Shown piece by piece: positions 1 through 11,917 of a stretch of 64,000 bases of DNA. The position numbers and the translations under genes are program-made. The stretch is from assembly GCA_026929865.2 (NCBI GenBank), contig CM049400.1, forward strand, positions 20,726,501-20,790,500, in the 5' to 3' direction. Origin of the DNA: Hyperoplus lanceolatus (lineage: Eukaryota > Chordata > Actinopteri > Uranoscopiformes > Ammodytidae). How positions within the stretch are numbered: the stretch's first letter is position 1; every line of letters starts with the position of its first letter. The notes beneath the pieces were generated by a model that made no database searches, had not been told where the DNA came from, and saw only the letters and a list, made by a program, of their open reading frames with translations.

Positions 1-602
1 GAAAGTTCAAAAATCTTCCCACGTTTGCATGTCTCCACTGTAATGAGAAAAGGAACATGTATCAGATCAACACAGAAATTATAAATAGTTGGGATATGGG
101 GCTGGATTTAACTACCTAGTGTGAAGAGTTTGAAATTAAAACAAACTTTTTCCAGCAAACAGTCATTGGAATGGGAGGAATAAGTTTTCTCAGAGAATTC
201 TCTCCAACTTTCACAGTAATACTTTTACTAATGGCTGTTCTACACAGCAAATGTTTTTGCTGGAGATTGATCAAAGAACAAGCTTCAGTAAACAGTATAT
301 TATATTGTTGTTGTTCTTCAAAACGAAACAAACAACAGCCCAAATAACATTATTCTTTTCATATTGGATTTTATTCAATCCTTAAATACTGCAACCTTTG
401 TAATCACTGTTACTAACAATACTTGTTGTCAGCCAACTGTTGATCTGAGTAATCAATATTGTCTGGTTAAAAACACTGTTAAGGAGATGTATGGGAGGCA
501 AAAAACAGTGACGGATACAAATTTAACCATCATCATTGTTTTACAATAGGAATCTGACTTGAAATGATAAGCCATTACATATCTTCTTACACATTATAAC
601 TA

Positions 603-992
603 TGGGTGTTGAAAAAAATCGATTCATGTAAAAATTTGATTCCTATCCCGTGCAATTTTAAATCGATTTTAATTTGCCAATATCGATTAAAATAAATAAA
701 TAAATGAAACACTTTTTTTTGTATATTTCTGCCGTCGGTAATTTGAATAGCCTTAAAATCACATGTATTATAAACTTCACATTAAAAAAAGACTTAAATT
801 AAGATAAATAAGACATGGACTTTAATTTGCTTTCAGGACAATTTGCCACAGAACCTCTTGTGGACTGGAGTAGATCCTGAAATCGTCTTTTAAACTAAAT
901 CCAGAAATCGATTTTGAATCGGGAATTGTTTTGAATCAAAATATAGATTTTGAATCCAATCGTGAGATTTCATGAGGTTCACAGCCCTCATA
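603..992. repeat. MITE-like interspersed repeat rich in ATCGATT words
   Basis: The segment starts with a GGGTGTTGAAAAAAATCGAT stretch and repeats ATCGATTTT/AAAATCGAT words in both orientations up to about 960, a look typical of fish non-autonomous hAT-like repeats. The right boundary is unclear and I see no target-site duplication. Assignment to a superfamily is inference. Confidence 0.35.
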
Positions 993-1576
993 ACCGCTAT
1001 ATCGATCTTATCCTAAAGTCTCAACATTTTTCAGGACAAAAACTGTTAACTAGGGCATGTGCAGATGTGCATCTATGTGAACAAAACTTACATCACTCTG
1101 CACACGGTTGGCAATTGTCTGCAAGATTTAACTTTTTTTCCACATTATTGTATAAAAATTCCCAAATGTCTATAATCACACTGAACAATTCATATTGCCT
1201 TTGTGTCTTTTAATAGGATTTTTTGTCGTAAGGTCTCCTGTCTGTTTCTTCAGCTATTTCTTACCCAAAGAGAAAGCAAATAAGAATACATTTAAAGGGC
1301 CAAGAATTTTTTGCCATTTTTTTTTCTCGTTAGGCATGAACTAGTTATGAATTAGTGTAAAAAAAATGTAAGGGCAAATATGTTGATGTTATTACCTACA
1401 TGTATCAATAGCAAACAGTAGGTATTAAATATTTACAGTACCAATTTACTTGCCTTTTCCATTAATTCTTATTTCTAGAAACTGTTTAGCTGAATTAACC
1501 AACGGTTATTTTATGATTACCATTACAAAATGCCACTATTTGCTAACTTACACAGAATAATTAGAATGTATAATGT

Positions 1577-1636
1577 GATCAAATTTGGAATATTCACACT
1601 AGTCGTCAAACTAGTGTGAATATTCCAAATTTGATC
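1577..1636. repeat. Perfect 26-bp inverted repeat with 8-nt loop
   Basis: Arms 1577-1602 and 1611-1636 are exact reverse complements around the spacer TCGTCAAA (1603-1610). A fold of 26 bp would be very stable. It sits 50 bp left of the MITE-like element at 1686-2184, and CGTCAAACTA is repeated just after the right arm. It could be a small fold-back element or part of the neighbouring transposon. Confidence 0.9.
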
Positions 1637-1685
1637 GTCAAACTACTGACAGCCATGTCCGTACTCAATGCGCCGTACACCATTG

Positions 1686-2184
1686 CTGTGTCTGAAATCG
1701 CGCACTTACATTGAGTGCGCTTTATTATCCCTACAGTACACTTACTTATAGACTTAGTGCTCTCATTTCTACAGTGCACTGTCCAAACTGCCGTCGCGCA
1801 CCTACCGGAAATGACTTTGCATTTTGACGGTTCTTCTTCGGTGGTATTTTTTTCTGCTCGCATTACCGATAGCCAAAACAGGCACATTAGTCGCGGAAAA
1901 ACAAACACAATATGTAATTTAACTTTTGTAGAGCGCGTCCGTCTCCACGGTTGCTTCAAGCTCCTCTATTTTGATTTTATTGTCCCGTCTTCTCCGTTAC
2001 GTAGGCAAGATGGCGGCCGTTGAGTGTGGAAAGTTTCCATCGCTCCACACTCAAGTTTTAGACCGTTTTGAGTGCACGACCGAGGAACTTACAGTGCACT
2101 GCATTTTGGCACACTCTCCGGTTTTGCGCAAAGTGCACTCAAAAAAGTAAGTGTAAGTACAGAAGTGCGCAATTTCAGACACAG
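1686..2184. mobile_element. Non-autonomous DNA transposon (MITE), 499 bp
   Basis: The ends are inverted repeats: the left 22 bp start CTGTGTCTGAAAT and the reverse complement of the right 22 bp differs at one position. Subterminal copies of GTGCACT and CACTTA words recur in both halves. There is no transposase frame. Flanks do not show an obvious target-site duplication, so the superfamily is not assigned. The centre contains CAAGATGGCGGCC (2006-2018), a YY1-type motif. Confidence 0.65.
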
Positions 2185-2877
2185 CTCATGTGTTCAACAT
2201 CAACGACCAAAGCTGAGATATACTATGGGTCATTTAACAACTTTTTAATATAAGTGCAACTGCAAAAGGTAGACGCGACATCTAAGCCTTTTAGTTGTCA
2301 CTTGTTACAAGCCGCAATGAATGGAGTTGTCAGTTGTTTTTAATACTTTGATTATGGGTCACTGTTTAAATAAAAAGGATAATTGTTAAGATTTGCCTCG
2401 CAGGTTCGCTAGCTAGCCAAATGACACATTTATTAAATAATTTTATTTTTAAATGTTAAAATGTGTTAACTTTTAATGCTCTGTCAACACTACACTTAAA
2501 TGTATACAAGTTGACTTTGAATACTTAAATATACTTCTTTGACATTAACTAAACGATTCAGGTATTGGATCCCATCATACACTAGGGGGCGGAACTGTCC
2601 TACGCATAGCCATTGCCATCATTGTGGTGTTTCTTCAGATATGTTTTTGTGGTAAAAAAAAACATTAAATTTGAGTTTGTTGCAAGGATAACTTCAAAGA
2701 ATTTCTTACAGGCATTAAATTAAACATTAAAATTATACTTACAATTCCCCATTGCAGTGTGAATCACCCGAATCCATCAATTAATGACTTCATGGTGGCT
2801 TAGTGTCAACCCTTTAAAATAGAAAAATAAAAAAAGGTTCAGAAAGGAAATGTGACAACAGCACACCCTACTGGCTA

Positions 2878-3151
2878 CATGCAGGTGGCAGTAAAATCAA
2901 AGCTATTATTGGGGCGTTCACAACTAACGCAAATATATAGGTCACATTTCTCACCATCGTGGGACCATAATTCCCTCCAAAAACACATTGTGAATATCTG
3001 CGTTGCAGTGTCTCCATGCAGGTGGCAGTAAAATCAAAGCTATTATTGGGGCGTTCACAACTAACGCAAATATATAGGTCACATTTCTCACCATCGCGGG
3101 ACCATAATTCCCTCCAAAAACACATTGTGAATATCTGCGTTGCAGTGTCTC
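2878..3151. repeat. Tandem duplication, 2 x 137 bp
   Basis: Copy 1 (2878-3014) and copy 2 (3015-3151) abut exactly and I see a single difference (ATCGTGG versus ATCGCGG). The two overlapping minus-strand open frames here are artefacts of the duplication and resemble no protein I know. Near identity suggests a recent event or an assembly duplicate. Confidence 0.9.
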
Positions 3152-5559
3152 CATCATTACCATGTCCAAAACGATAACTATTGCTACTCTACTCTCTACA
3201 TGTGATGGAAGACCTAGCGCGTCAACCCCTTCTTAGTCCTGTCGCTGTATTAGTATGCTGTAGTATGATATGGCTTCTGGTGACCGCAAACTGTCACTTT
3301 AGCCCGATTAATGTCATGTGTAATAGCCAGAGTTTATTGAATTAAGCACCACTGGGTGTTTTTTGTTTGTTTAATAGTAATGTTGGAGTAGGAACACGGG
3401 CACACCTCTGCTAATCACCAATAGGGACAACTCTTTCCTTTCTTTATTTTTAAAGCTAACCCGAGTTTCCACTATACTATCTCCACTAATAACCTACACC
3501 AGACAACGCTATTGTGCAAGTATCACACAGGTAGGCTTTTGCTACAGATAGGCATGGGGAAATTACCTCGAGTTCAATATTTACAACTCAAATGCAAAAG
3601 CACAGTTGACGCTAATTCTCACGCAATCCTGTCTATTGCGCAGCCCGGGGTGATTTTTCATCTTCACATTGATTTTGTACGTTAAAAAGACCTATGAATA
3701 ATTTGCATCGCGTTTGGTGGGCACACACCATAAAAATGCAAAGAAAAACATTAGACAGGTGTGGAGATAAGCCTACTAACAGCGAAAATGGTGCGTGGAT
3801 ATATGCTTCCATTAAGTTTTGGTGTAATTTAAAAGCTTCTGTGAGCTTATGTCGTTTGGAAAGCCGGAGTACAAGCTACCATCACAGCGAACAACAGCCA
3901 CAAGAGCGTTAAAGATACGTGGAAACGCAGTTTAGGTGTGGGCGGACTTGCAAAGCGCCGCCATGGTGGCTACTAGCCTACTACAGACTCATGGACCGAT
4001 TCCACCACCATACATATTACCATGACTTGTAATTGAATTGATCCTACAGACACTTAGTATTAATTGGCAGAACACCGCAGAGACAAAGTGGACTATTTGC
4101 TAACATTACATCGGTTATACTTGTGTTTCCAGTCGGACATAGACATCCCGTTTGTTTCTAATGATAAAATGTGTTTTTCCCCAGTTCGCGATTACTTGTT
4201 CAAAGGCTAATTAGAGTACTTGAGTATTGAAATGACAGAAAATGCCCATCCCTAGACTGGTGTAAAAAAAATAAACATACCATTTAGCTTGGATAGGATG
4301 GTCTCCTTTCATATTTGACGTTATTTGTGGAACATCAAGGGAATCCCTGCATAATACAAAACAAAATTAACATTTTTGTAATCACAGTTAACAAGATCAC
4401 AACATGCGTTGGTATAAAGACCAAGCATAAATAAGTTTTGTGATTTTGTAAGATGTTCCAGAATTTTTGAAAGACAATTAACATAAAGAAAATCATTAAG
4501 GAGTAGCAGCATATGAAGTCGGGAAAATGTTTAATCTTTATGATACTTGGTGGCTAAAAATGCAACTTAATTTGTCTTCAACAGTAACCTCCTAGTGAGA
4601 ATAGCTTGGTGAGGGTATTTTGTTACATGCAGGGGGAACTAATCCTTTGGATTAATCATTTTAATTTAAGATACAACTTTAACTCTTAAAAGATTGTATG
4701 TCATCCATTTTATTATATGTGGTATTTGCCCTCATATGTGGAAAAAACACAACAATGGTGTCCATCAGACCGGATATGAAGGTACATTTATGTTTTTATT
4801 TAATTTTAATACAGTATTTTGAGTTTGCTCAAATGCATGGACTTGAAGAGAAGCTTTCTTAAATAAAATAATATTTTACATGTCTTATAGGTGTCATGTA
4901 ACCTGGAAAAACAAAATGAATGTACATATTTAAATTACCTCTTCATGCAGTACCTCCAGGGTTAAAAGCCAACACCCTATTTTGTATTTCAAAGTATATC
5001 TTAGCTACAACAATAACCCAAAGAACCTTTACTTGGCAAACAAACCAAGTATAGTTTATGTATAATGTCTACACAATGTAAGAATTGTAGTCAAAAAACA
5101 CATTTTGGGGATTTACAGATTTGGTCATTATCTATTTAAACTACTGGTAAAAAGAAAAAGAATTAATCATTTAACACTTACTTTAATTTTGTTGTGAACT
5201 ACATCTGCACACTATATTATAAGATAACGTGGAAAACCTATCGATTTTTAAATATTTTTTGGATTAACAATTCGATGAAAACCCTCAAAAAACACATAAA
5301 CCGAAAATAACAAAAAATATGCTCAAACTTGGTGTATTAATGGCACCCAGTCTCGGTTCAACAGTTGAAAAACGAAACATTTGCTTATTTTTGTTGTTTT
5401 CGTCGAGTAAATTTAGACAAGGGCATCTGCCCTTTCAAGGACAAAGCACATTTTAAATGCGTAGGTTGAAATAACTCAAAACAGGACAAGAACCAATGTG
5501 CTGGCCCAAATATTAAGCGAATTAACTCGAAACAGTGCTCCCCAAAATACAAATTCCAT

Positions 5560-6070
5560 CAACTGAACTACAATAAGATGGATTGTACACTCTCTACTTC
5601 GTTTTGATCATTCTTCGTCGACAACACACCGTGGCCATTTTCACAACACTGCGTCTGACTGTCGTTCTTTCCACCATATTGCCCCACATCCCCAACTCGT
5701 AATTTACAGCATTACATGTAGAATTCGTGTTAGTTCTTACCCAATCCCCGGGACATCTTTATCCTCCGTCGTCTACCCGTGCCAGTGTCGCATTTTGGGG
5801 CGATTTTCGTCGTTTATGTGGGTTTTTTGGCCGCATCGTTGCGCGCTTCATCATCTTGACTCCGCTCTCTTCACCTCGCTCCTCTGCTGTGTGTCGTCCT
5901 CGCCGCTCTCTCCGCCTCTCCCTGGGCTGATATCATTCAGCGGCTCTGCCCACTTTCCCGTTAACGTAAGCCAAACTTCACTTCCTCTCCAGCCCCTAGT
6001 ATTCATCGTATCCATTCAGCACGAGCCTAGCGAACCCGAAAAACCCACGGAAACTTCTCTCCTCTGAGCC
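5560..6070 (-). promoter_or_regulatory. CpG-rich block with splice donor: putative chd2 promoter and first exon
   Basis: CpG density jumps sharply here compared with the AT-rich flanks. Read on the minus strand, the block ends in GATTGG|GTAAGA with the donor at 5740-5735, like a non-coding first exon running into an intron. In human, CHD2 is the divergent neighbour of FAM174B, so a minus-strand chd2 start about 5.6 kb left of fam174b is expected in this orientation. The gene identity rests on synteny only, because no CHD2 coding sequence is present in the window. An unrelated CpG island is the alternative. Confidence 0.4.
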
Positions 6071-6185
6071 CAAACAATTCAACTGTTTGCGCATAGGCTA
6101 TATAGGCTATTTAAAAAACAATAATTTTATGTTTTTTTTCTTACTAGCTTCACATAACCACGTGAGTAGAAAACCAATCACACCA

Positions 6186-6614
6186 TACCCAGGGGGCAAA
6201 GCCACTTTTTTTTTTTGAAAACGGGGATGTTGTAAAAGGTTGTTCACCAGAAATGATATCTAGGACCTTCAAGGATCACAACCATGGACCCAAGAGAGGG
6301 TAAAATTGAAATGTTTTAACTTAAATATATCATCATAAAACTTTGCCAGTTGATAACTGACATTGACACAATAATTTTGTGTAGGCCTATTGAAGTTTTT
6401 TCAAAGAAAAATTTAATAGGCCTGTTTATGCAAATTTGGCATAGGCCTACATCACAAATTATGCACACATTTGCATATCTTTAAAAAAAACATACATCTA
6501 GATATTGGATAAAGCCAGAGTTAAAACCTTTACTGCATTTTTACAACATATTAGTGTCCAAACAGAACAAATTAGGGATACAGCCTTTCATAAAATGAGT
6601 TTGCCCCCTGGGTA
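6186..6614. mobile_element. MITE with TACCCAGGGGGCAAA ends
   Basis: The left end TACCCAGGGGGCAAA (6186-6200) is exactly inverted at 6600-6614. The 429-bp element has no coding capacity and carries several GTAGGCC/GGCCTAC words. The CAGGGGGC-type end resembles hAT termini, but no 8-bp target duplication is visible. Confidence 0.6.
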
Positions 6615-8578
6615 TCAAGCTAGAATTGGAAGTTAGTCTAAACGTAGGCTACCCTAATGCTTTTTGGGGGTGAAAATTAAGTTTCACTTAGGCTAAATGG
6701 TAGCCTAGGCCTATAGCCTACTACGAAGATAGCACTAGGCTGATATGTTTGTTTGGATATAAACCATGGACCTATAAAGAAATAAACACGTGTTTTGTGT
6801 TTCTGCTACCAAACCTCACACTTATCAATAAAATAGTTCACACTTTTTAAAACCCAAATAAGCTTTCAGTGTTGTGTTTTGCCTGCAAAGCTGTTAATAA
6901 ATCCTCAAAAACAACCTATTTATCTGTGTATGTAGGCCCCCATGTCAGACTTCAGGCTTAGTTTCTGTTATTGATGGAAGGATACCTGATTGAAGGATAC
7001 CTGATTTTCACACAGTGTTAATGAGTGATATAGGTTACAACTCCATTTTGGAAGAAGAAAGGCCTATGACATGCACATAATGGAGTTCTGAGTTTTTTTG
7101 ATTAATTAAGGCCCATATTGTTGAAATCATAAACATAGCTGATACACCTATAGATTGGAAAGCTCCTCTAACTGTTTTTGGTGCATACTTGACAGGAGCC
7201 TCTTCTGCCTGGTAAAAATTGATAGGCCTACAATGTGAGATTGGATTAACCATATTTTTGCTTCAATTTGAATGAATACAATTAAAATAGGGTACAGCCA
7301 AACTTGGCAAACTTTGGCTATTCAGGCAGTGCAGCTTGAAGTGGGCACTCTGGAGGCTGTAGGCCTATGCTCTCCACCCCCATCACTGACCAATGGGTTA
7401 TTTGACTCAACAGCGCATGCTCTCTGTTGTGGAAGATTTCTATAAAAAGATCCTCAGCCTAGCAACAGGAGCTCTCAAGGTGCATTGCACACAGCCTTGT
7501 ATGGGTGGGTCCGGATTTGAATGTGCCATTCAAATATGTAAAGAAAGATCCCCCTAAATGAATTATTAAACAATTATTTGTGTCATGTCATTTGCCCCTA
7601 TCAGTTTGTTTGCGAGTAATGTTGCAGTCTAAAACTGCTCTCAGAAACAGAGAACTAGACATTTAATGCACCGTTGCCTCAGCAGAAAGCTCAGTGCATA
7701 TCCCCCTCGTAAGAGCGCCAATTTGGTTTCAGTGAAGGCTGATTGAGCAAATTATTGCTATTGGTGCTGCATGAACTTTGAACCAAAGGAAAAGTAAATG
7801 TGTTGGGTCTCTTAGCTTGATACAATGCTATTGGCTGGGCTTTACTGTAGTCGTCAATAGTTTAGTTAAAGTAATTTTTATTTAAAAGTAAAGACTTGAG
7901 GGAATAATCAACAGTTAGGGATTTTATTTGGGCTTCATACTTCCAAGACAGATACCACTATCACACCTGCTTCAATGATCAATATTTTGACACGAGACAT
8001 TTGTTTTGTGAGAGGATACAACACTGTTGTAGAAGGGTGTGCCTTAACACCTCGCAAACACAGCACCAAGAACAGGGCAGTATCCATTTACAGGTGTGGT
8101 ACTTCAGATAAAGAGCATATAGGCTACGTCATGTTGCGTTGACTCACCTTTGACAGTTGACATACGAACAGGTAGCCTAGTTCTTATGTTTGCTTTTTAA
8201 TTAGCAAGACAAATGATTCTGTGTACAGGTGTGGTCCTGTTCAACAAACTGTGTGGAGATTATTGGTAGAAGCATATCTTCAACCTGTGTTCTTTCAAGA
8301 GTTTGGAAATCAACTGCATGACCTGTAACGTCTCCTAAACTTAATTTATCTAACCTGTTAATGGTTGTTAAATGGAAATTGAAACCTTATCAAAGAAAAC
8401 TATGTTGTCAGCCAGTTCAAACCAATGTGACACAATTACTATTGCACTCTTAACTGTTTCTCTGTGAAAAGTTTGGGCCAGCCCCCTTTAGAATGTGACA
8501 AACCCCCTTCAGCTAATGTCTACCCTTGTGACATCAAATCATTCACCTTCACAGAAAGAATATCTGCTCAATGAACAA
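6615..8578. other. Intergenic stretch, no gene seen
   Basis: No exon is recognised. The notable property is a cluster of TAGGCCTA-like palindromic words between about 6380 and 7370. The rest is unremarkable AT-rich sequence. Confidence 0.6.
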
Positions 8579-9701
8579 TAGGGGAAGGTGGGGTGATTTG
8601 TGCATTTTGGAAGTTGCAAAACCCCTTGTTTCTAGAAAACCGTGGAAGAAATTGGAAATGTGACCACATATTTAAGAAGAGCCATCCATTTGACTCATCC
8701 TGTAAAGAAGGGAGACACAAGGAATAAGATATAAGCACATTTAAGCTCAAAAAACTGTGTTTTGCCTTTCAAAGTAAAATTTCCATGATCAAGGTTTTTT
8801 GATTATTGTGTCTGAACAATTATAGACACGTTTGAAAACATTTGACACATGTTTTAGTGCTTTGGTATGCTACACTTTGAGTCTATATAGTTAGCACAAT
8901 GTCAACCCTAAATTGCTGCATCATGCCTATTATCCAAAATTCTGGGGATGGGGTGATTTGTGCGCAAGGGCCTGGGTGAGTTATAAGTAAGTAAGTAAGT
9001 AAAATGTATTTATAAAAGCACATTTATGACAGTTTGCACTGTCCAAAGTGCTGTACATAGTGCATTCAGTAGGTAAACAATGAAGGTAAAATAACAATAA
9101 CCAAAATAAAAGACGTAAAGCCCATACATCCACATAATACAGATAGTAGTGCAGAGGTAAGTAAGTAGTGCAGAGGTTAATGGGGAGGAAACACCAGGGT
9201 ATATGGGTTTTGAGCCTTGATTTAAAGGCAGAAATGTAGGGGGAATCACATTTGTCAGGTGGCAGTTGGTTCCACAAGCACGGAGCAACTAGTGCAAAGT
9301 ACATTTCTGAGAGTTGTGCCAGTGGCATGGCTGTATACGCTGGTCACCAAAAGAAAGTGATAGTCTACAGTAGCTCAGGAGAGAGTGACATCTCAATTCC
9401 ACTTAACGACACCACTGATGAGAGTTCAGATGGCCAGAAAGATGATGATGGTGACTTTGTCATTGTGACACAATGACGCACAAATCACCCCACTACGTGG
9501 GGTGATTTGTGCGACAAGACAACTTCTTTTCCGAAAGCTATATTTCTTAAACAGTTTATTCCAGATCCAAAGTTTTTATTGCCAGGGATGCACAACATCC
9601 TGAAATATATGTACATATTTGAGTTGGAGACATAACTGTCAAGGCCTCACTTTAAAATCACTTTGAGTAAAAAGTTGCACAAATCACCCCACCTTCCCCT
9701 A
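8579..9701 (+). mobile_element. Pogo/Tigger-like DNA transposon remnant, TA-flanked
   Basis: The inverted ends GGGGAAGGTGGGGTGATTTG (8581) and its complement ending at 9699 are flanked by TA on both sides, as expected of Tc1/mariner-pogo elements. The word GGGGTGATTTGTGC recurs inside at 8949 and, as a 17-bp inverted pair (9477-9493 and 9497-9513), near the middle. A short plus-strand frame ending at 9476 carries the Ser/Asp-rich SDISIPLND and GDFVIV segments that I associate with fish DDE-1 (pogo-like) transposase proteins; the frame ends soon after. The element is therefore internally deleted and further split by a LINE fragment at 8987-9345. The family call rests on the TA flanks and that frame and is moderately secure. 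Confidence 0.6.
8987..9345 (-). mobile_element. 5'-truncated L2-like LINE 3' end
   Basis: On the minus strand a frame reads FALVAPCLWNQLPPD followed by AFKSRLKTHI, the conserved C-terminal end of L2/CR1-type reverse transcriptase ORFs (LWN.LP....F+..LKT). It is followed by a 3' untranslated part with the AAAGCACATTTA block also present in the LINE at 51 kb, and a TTAC-type short tandem tail (8987-9001 as AGTA on plus). Only the last 0.35 kb survives and it lies inside the pogo-like element. Confidence 0.75.
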
Positions 9702-11642
9702 CATGCAAAATCAGGAAATGTCTAGTGTCACATGCACTTTACGGTAGACTGCCTGTTGTTTTGAATGCATAAGTGTAGAGTGCATTCTTCACTTGGAAGC
9801 AAATGTAAAATTGTAATATTATAATGGCCACTTTTTAAAAGAAAGGGACCTCAGCTACTGTTTAATTATAACTGAGTTATGCGGCAGATCCTAAAAGCCA
9901 ACTCAAATCTGAATTTTAACCTATGGAAAGAAAATCCCCTGCCCGTTGTTATTTGGTGCTGCCATCTGGTGGGCTATGATCAATCCAAGTAGCTCTCACA
10001 TACAGGGGCTCACCCCATCATGTACATAAATAACACCAGACAAAACTAAACTGGCTGTATTGTCTTTGTTTTCAGATAAAGGGAGTGCCTACAGATTTGC
10101 ACACTGTACGGAATGCGTAAATAGTTATAACGGCAAGTTCCCCCATACATACATCAGGCCAGGGGGATTATTTAATGGTAAGTGAAAAGTGTTGGTCAAC
10201 TTTATCAGTAGAACTAAGCAGATTTTAAACCGAAGGTAAAGTGAATATGTAAAAGGATCAATCATAAATTGTGTCAGTCTGTGTATCTTATCTACAAATA
10301 TAGATATTGACTTATTGTTTGCTATATGCTTATAGATCTGCTGAATGATTATGTCTATTATTATCACCATCCTATTCAGTCAAGATTTTCCCTGGAATCT
10401 GCAGGTCATGTAAATGGTCATGACCCAAGAGTCTGCTGCCCTTGGAAATTGTGTTTTCTACAGGGCTGTGTAAATGCTGCCTTCACATGCCGTCAGAATT
10501 TTTGCAATTTGAGTTTAGAAGTGGTCAGAGAGGTAGAAAGATCTGTGACTCCCAATGGTTAACTGCGTCAAAATAGCAAAAGTGATGTCAGATTGGAATG
10601 TTTTGCTATTTTGTCTACACATATTATAAAGAACTATAGGCCTATTAGCTTTATTTTTAAAGTTTTGTCATTGGATTTTTTTTAATGTAGCCTAATTGTA
10701 GACACACAGAACATTGGCTGCACCATTATAGCCTAACACATCCTGCATTTACACAAACGTTGGAAATTAAAAGTTTTCTAGTAGATTTTAATTTTTAGAC
10801 AAAAATGCAATTATTCAAGAATTCCTTTACAATTATTGTTTTCCTGGCAACATGTTGCCAAGGCTATAATATGTATAATAAAAATATAATAAATAAATAA
10901 TTTAACATGAACAGTTCATTTCAATAGATTGGAAACAAGAAAATACAATATTTATCATTAATTAACAAATTATATTCTGTATAATTCCTATGAGGATTTG
11001 AGAAGACGTACAGGAGTAGCCTAGGCCTAGTCTATTTAAAAAATCCTGGCAGTGTCTCAATATTTAAACTCATTGTTATGGACAGGAAGGCTGTACTATT
11101 CTTATTTACAATTTTCTTCATCAAACACGGGCATACAATCAAGCAGCCAACATCCTTTTCTTTGCAACAGGAGGTCTGTAGCATAGGCTACGTGTTAGCA
11201 AAGTACGAACGTGCCGTGAAGGCAACACAAGCCCACATAATGCCCATGTTCAGCACTAGAAGCAAACAGGGAGCAGCGGGCTAGTCTGAAGAGCTCTTCC
11301 GGAGGCGGATAATCCCCAATCTACACACGAACTCCTAATGCAATCAGGAAGGAATTTCTATAGAGCCACTCAAGGAAACCACGTTTTGGAAACAAACGCA
11401 AGTTACAACCTAGAGGTCCACAATTGAGGACGAGCTTGGACGAGTAGCGACATGGATATTTTCTTGATTGTGTAAATAGCAACATCTGACAGTGATAAAC
11501 CGATCCTCTATAATGTGACAGCTGCTGTCACATTTCATCAAAAACATTTTTTTTGGGGGGGGGGGAGACACTAGGCTACTGCAAGGCGACCCTGCTTGGG
11601 TTTATTTTTCCTCCATTCCCTTTTTGTTCTTATTCCATCACT
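9702..11642 (+). other. Upstream region of fam174b
   Basis: No coding exon is seen. The last few hundred bases before the fam174b ATG (about 11180-11640) are richer in GC and CpG than the preceding AT-rich sequence and should hold the 5' UTR and promoter. I see no TATA box that decides a transcription start. A G-run at about 11554-11565 lies 78 bp before the ATG. Confidence 0.45.
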
Positions 11643-11917
11643 ATGGCCACATATAACCTGGCTTTAACTTTTATTATTGCCGCTCTTTGGCGCGTCAGCT
11701 GTGAACCTCCAACTCTTCCATCAACCGCGACGCAGTTTAATTCAACATCAACATCCATCATCAGCCAGGATGGACTGACGAATAATGTCACGAATGCTGC
11801 CGTGGGATCCCGGATCTCATCCATCATCACGCATCTCCCGACTCTGAAAAACATTGTTATTATGGTCTGCGTGGTAACAGCTGTTCTCATCACATGCCTG
11901 GTCATCAAGGTAGTCAG
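11643..11917 (+). CDS. fam174b: fam174b coding exon 1
   Basis: Encodes residues 1-91 and two bases of Arg92: signal peptide, luminal region and membrane segment. The donor is CAG|GTAAGC at 11918. The exon ends in phase 2, matching exon 2. Confidence 0.95.

Larger units (their letters stand above)
1..5559. other. Gene-free left flank, repeat-bearing
   Basis: No coding exon is recognisable on either strand; open frames here are short and lack family similarity or codon structure. The stretch is AT-rich and holds the MITE-like repeats, an inverted repeat and a 137-bp tandem duplication listed separately. If the CpG-rich block at 5560-6070 is the chd2 first exon, as human synteny suggests, this would be chd2 intron 1. 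I looked on the minus strand for the acidic, Ser-rich start of CHD2 and did not see it. Confidence 0.5.

Noticed and set aside
2578-2592. CTCF-like CACTAGGGGGCGG word
   Set aside because: It matches only part of the consensus and stands alone; too weak to list next to the exact match at 47840.
1-5740. chd2 coding exon 2
   Set aside because: The minus strand was read for the acidic, Ser-rich CHD2 start and none was found, so only the putative promoter is proposed.
11553-11642. N-terminal extension of the fam174b frame
   Set aside because: The extension has no ATG start and is not signal-peptide-like; the ATG at 11643 opens the conserved signal peptide.
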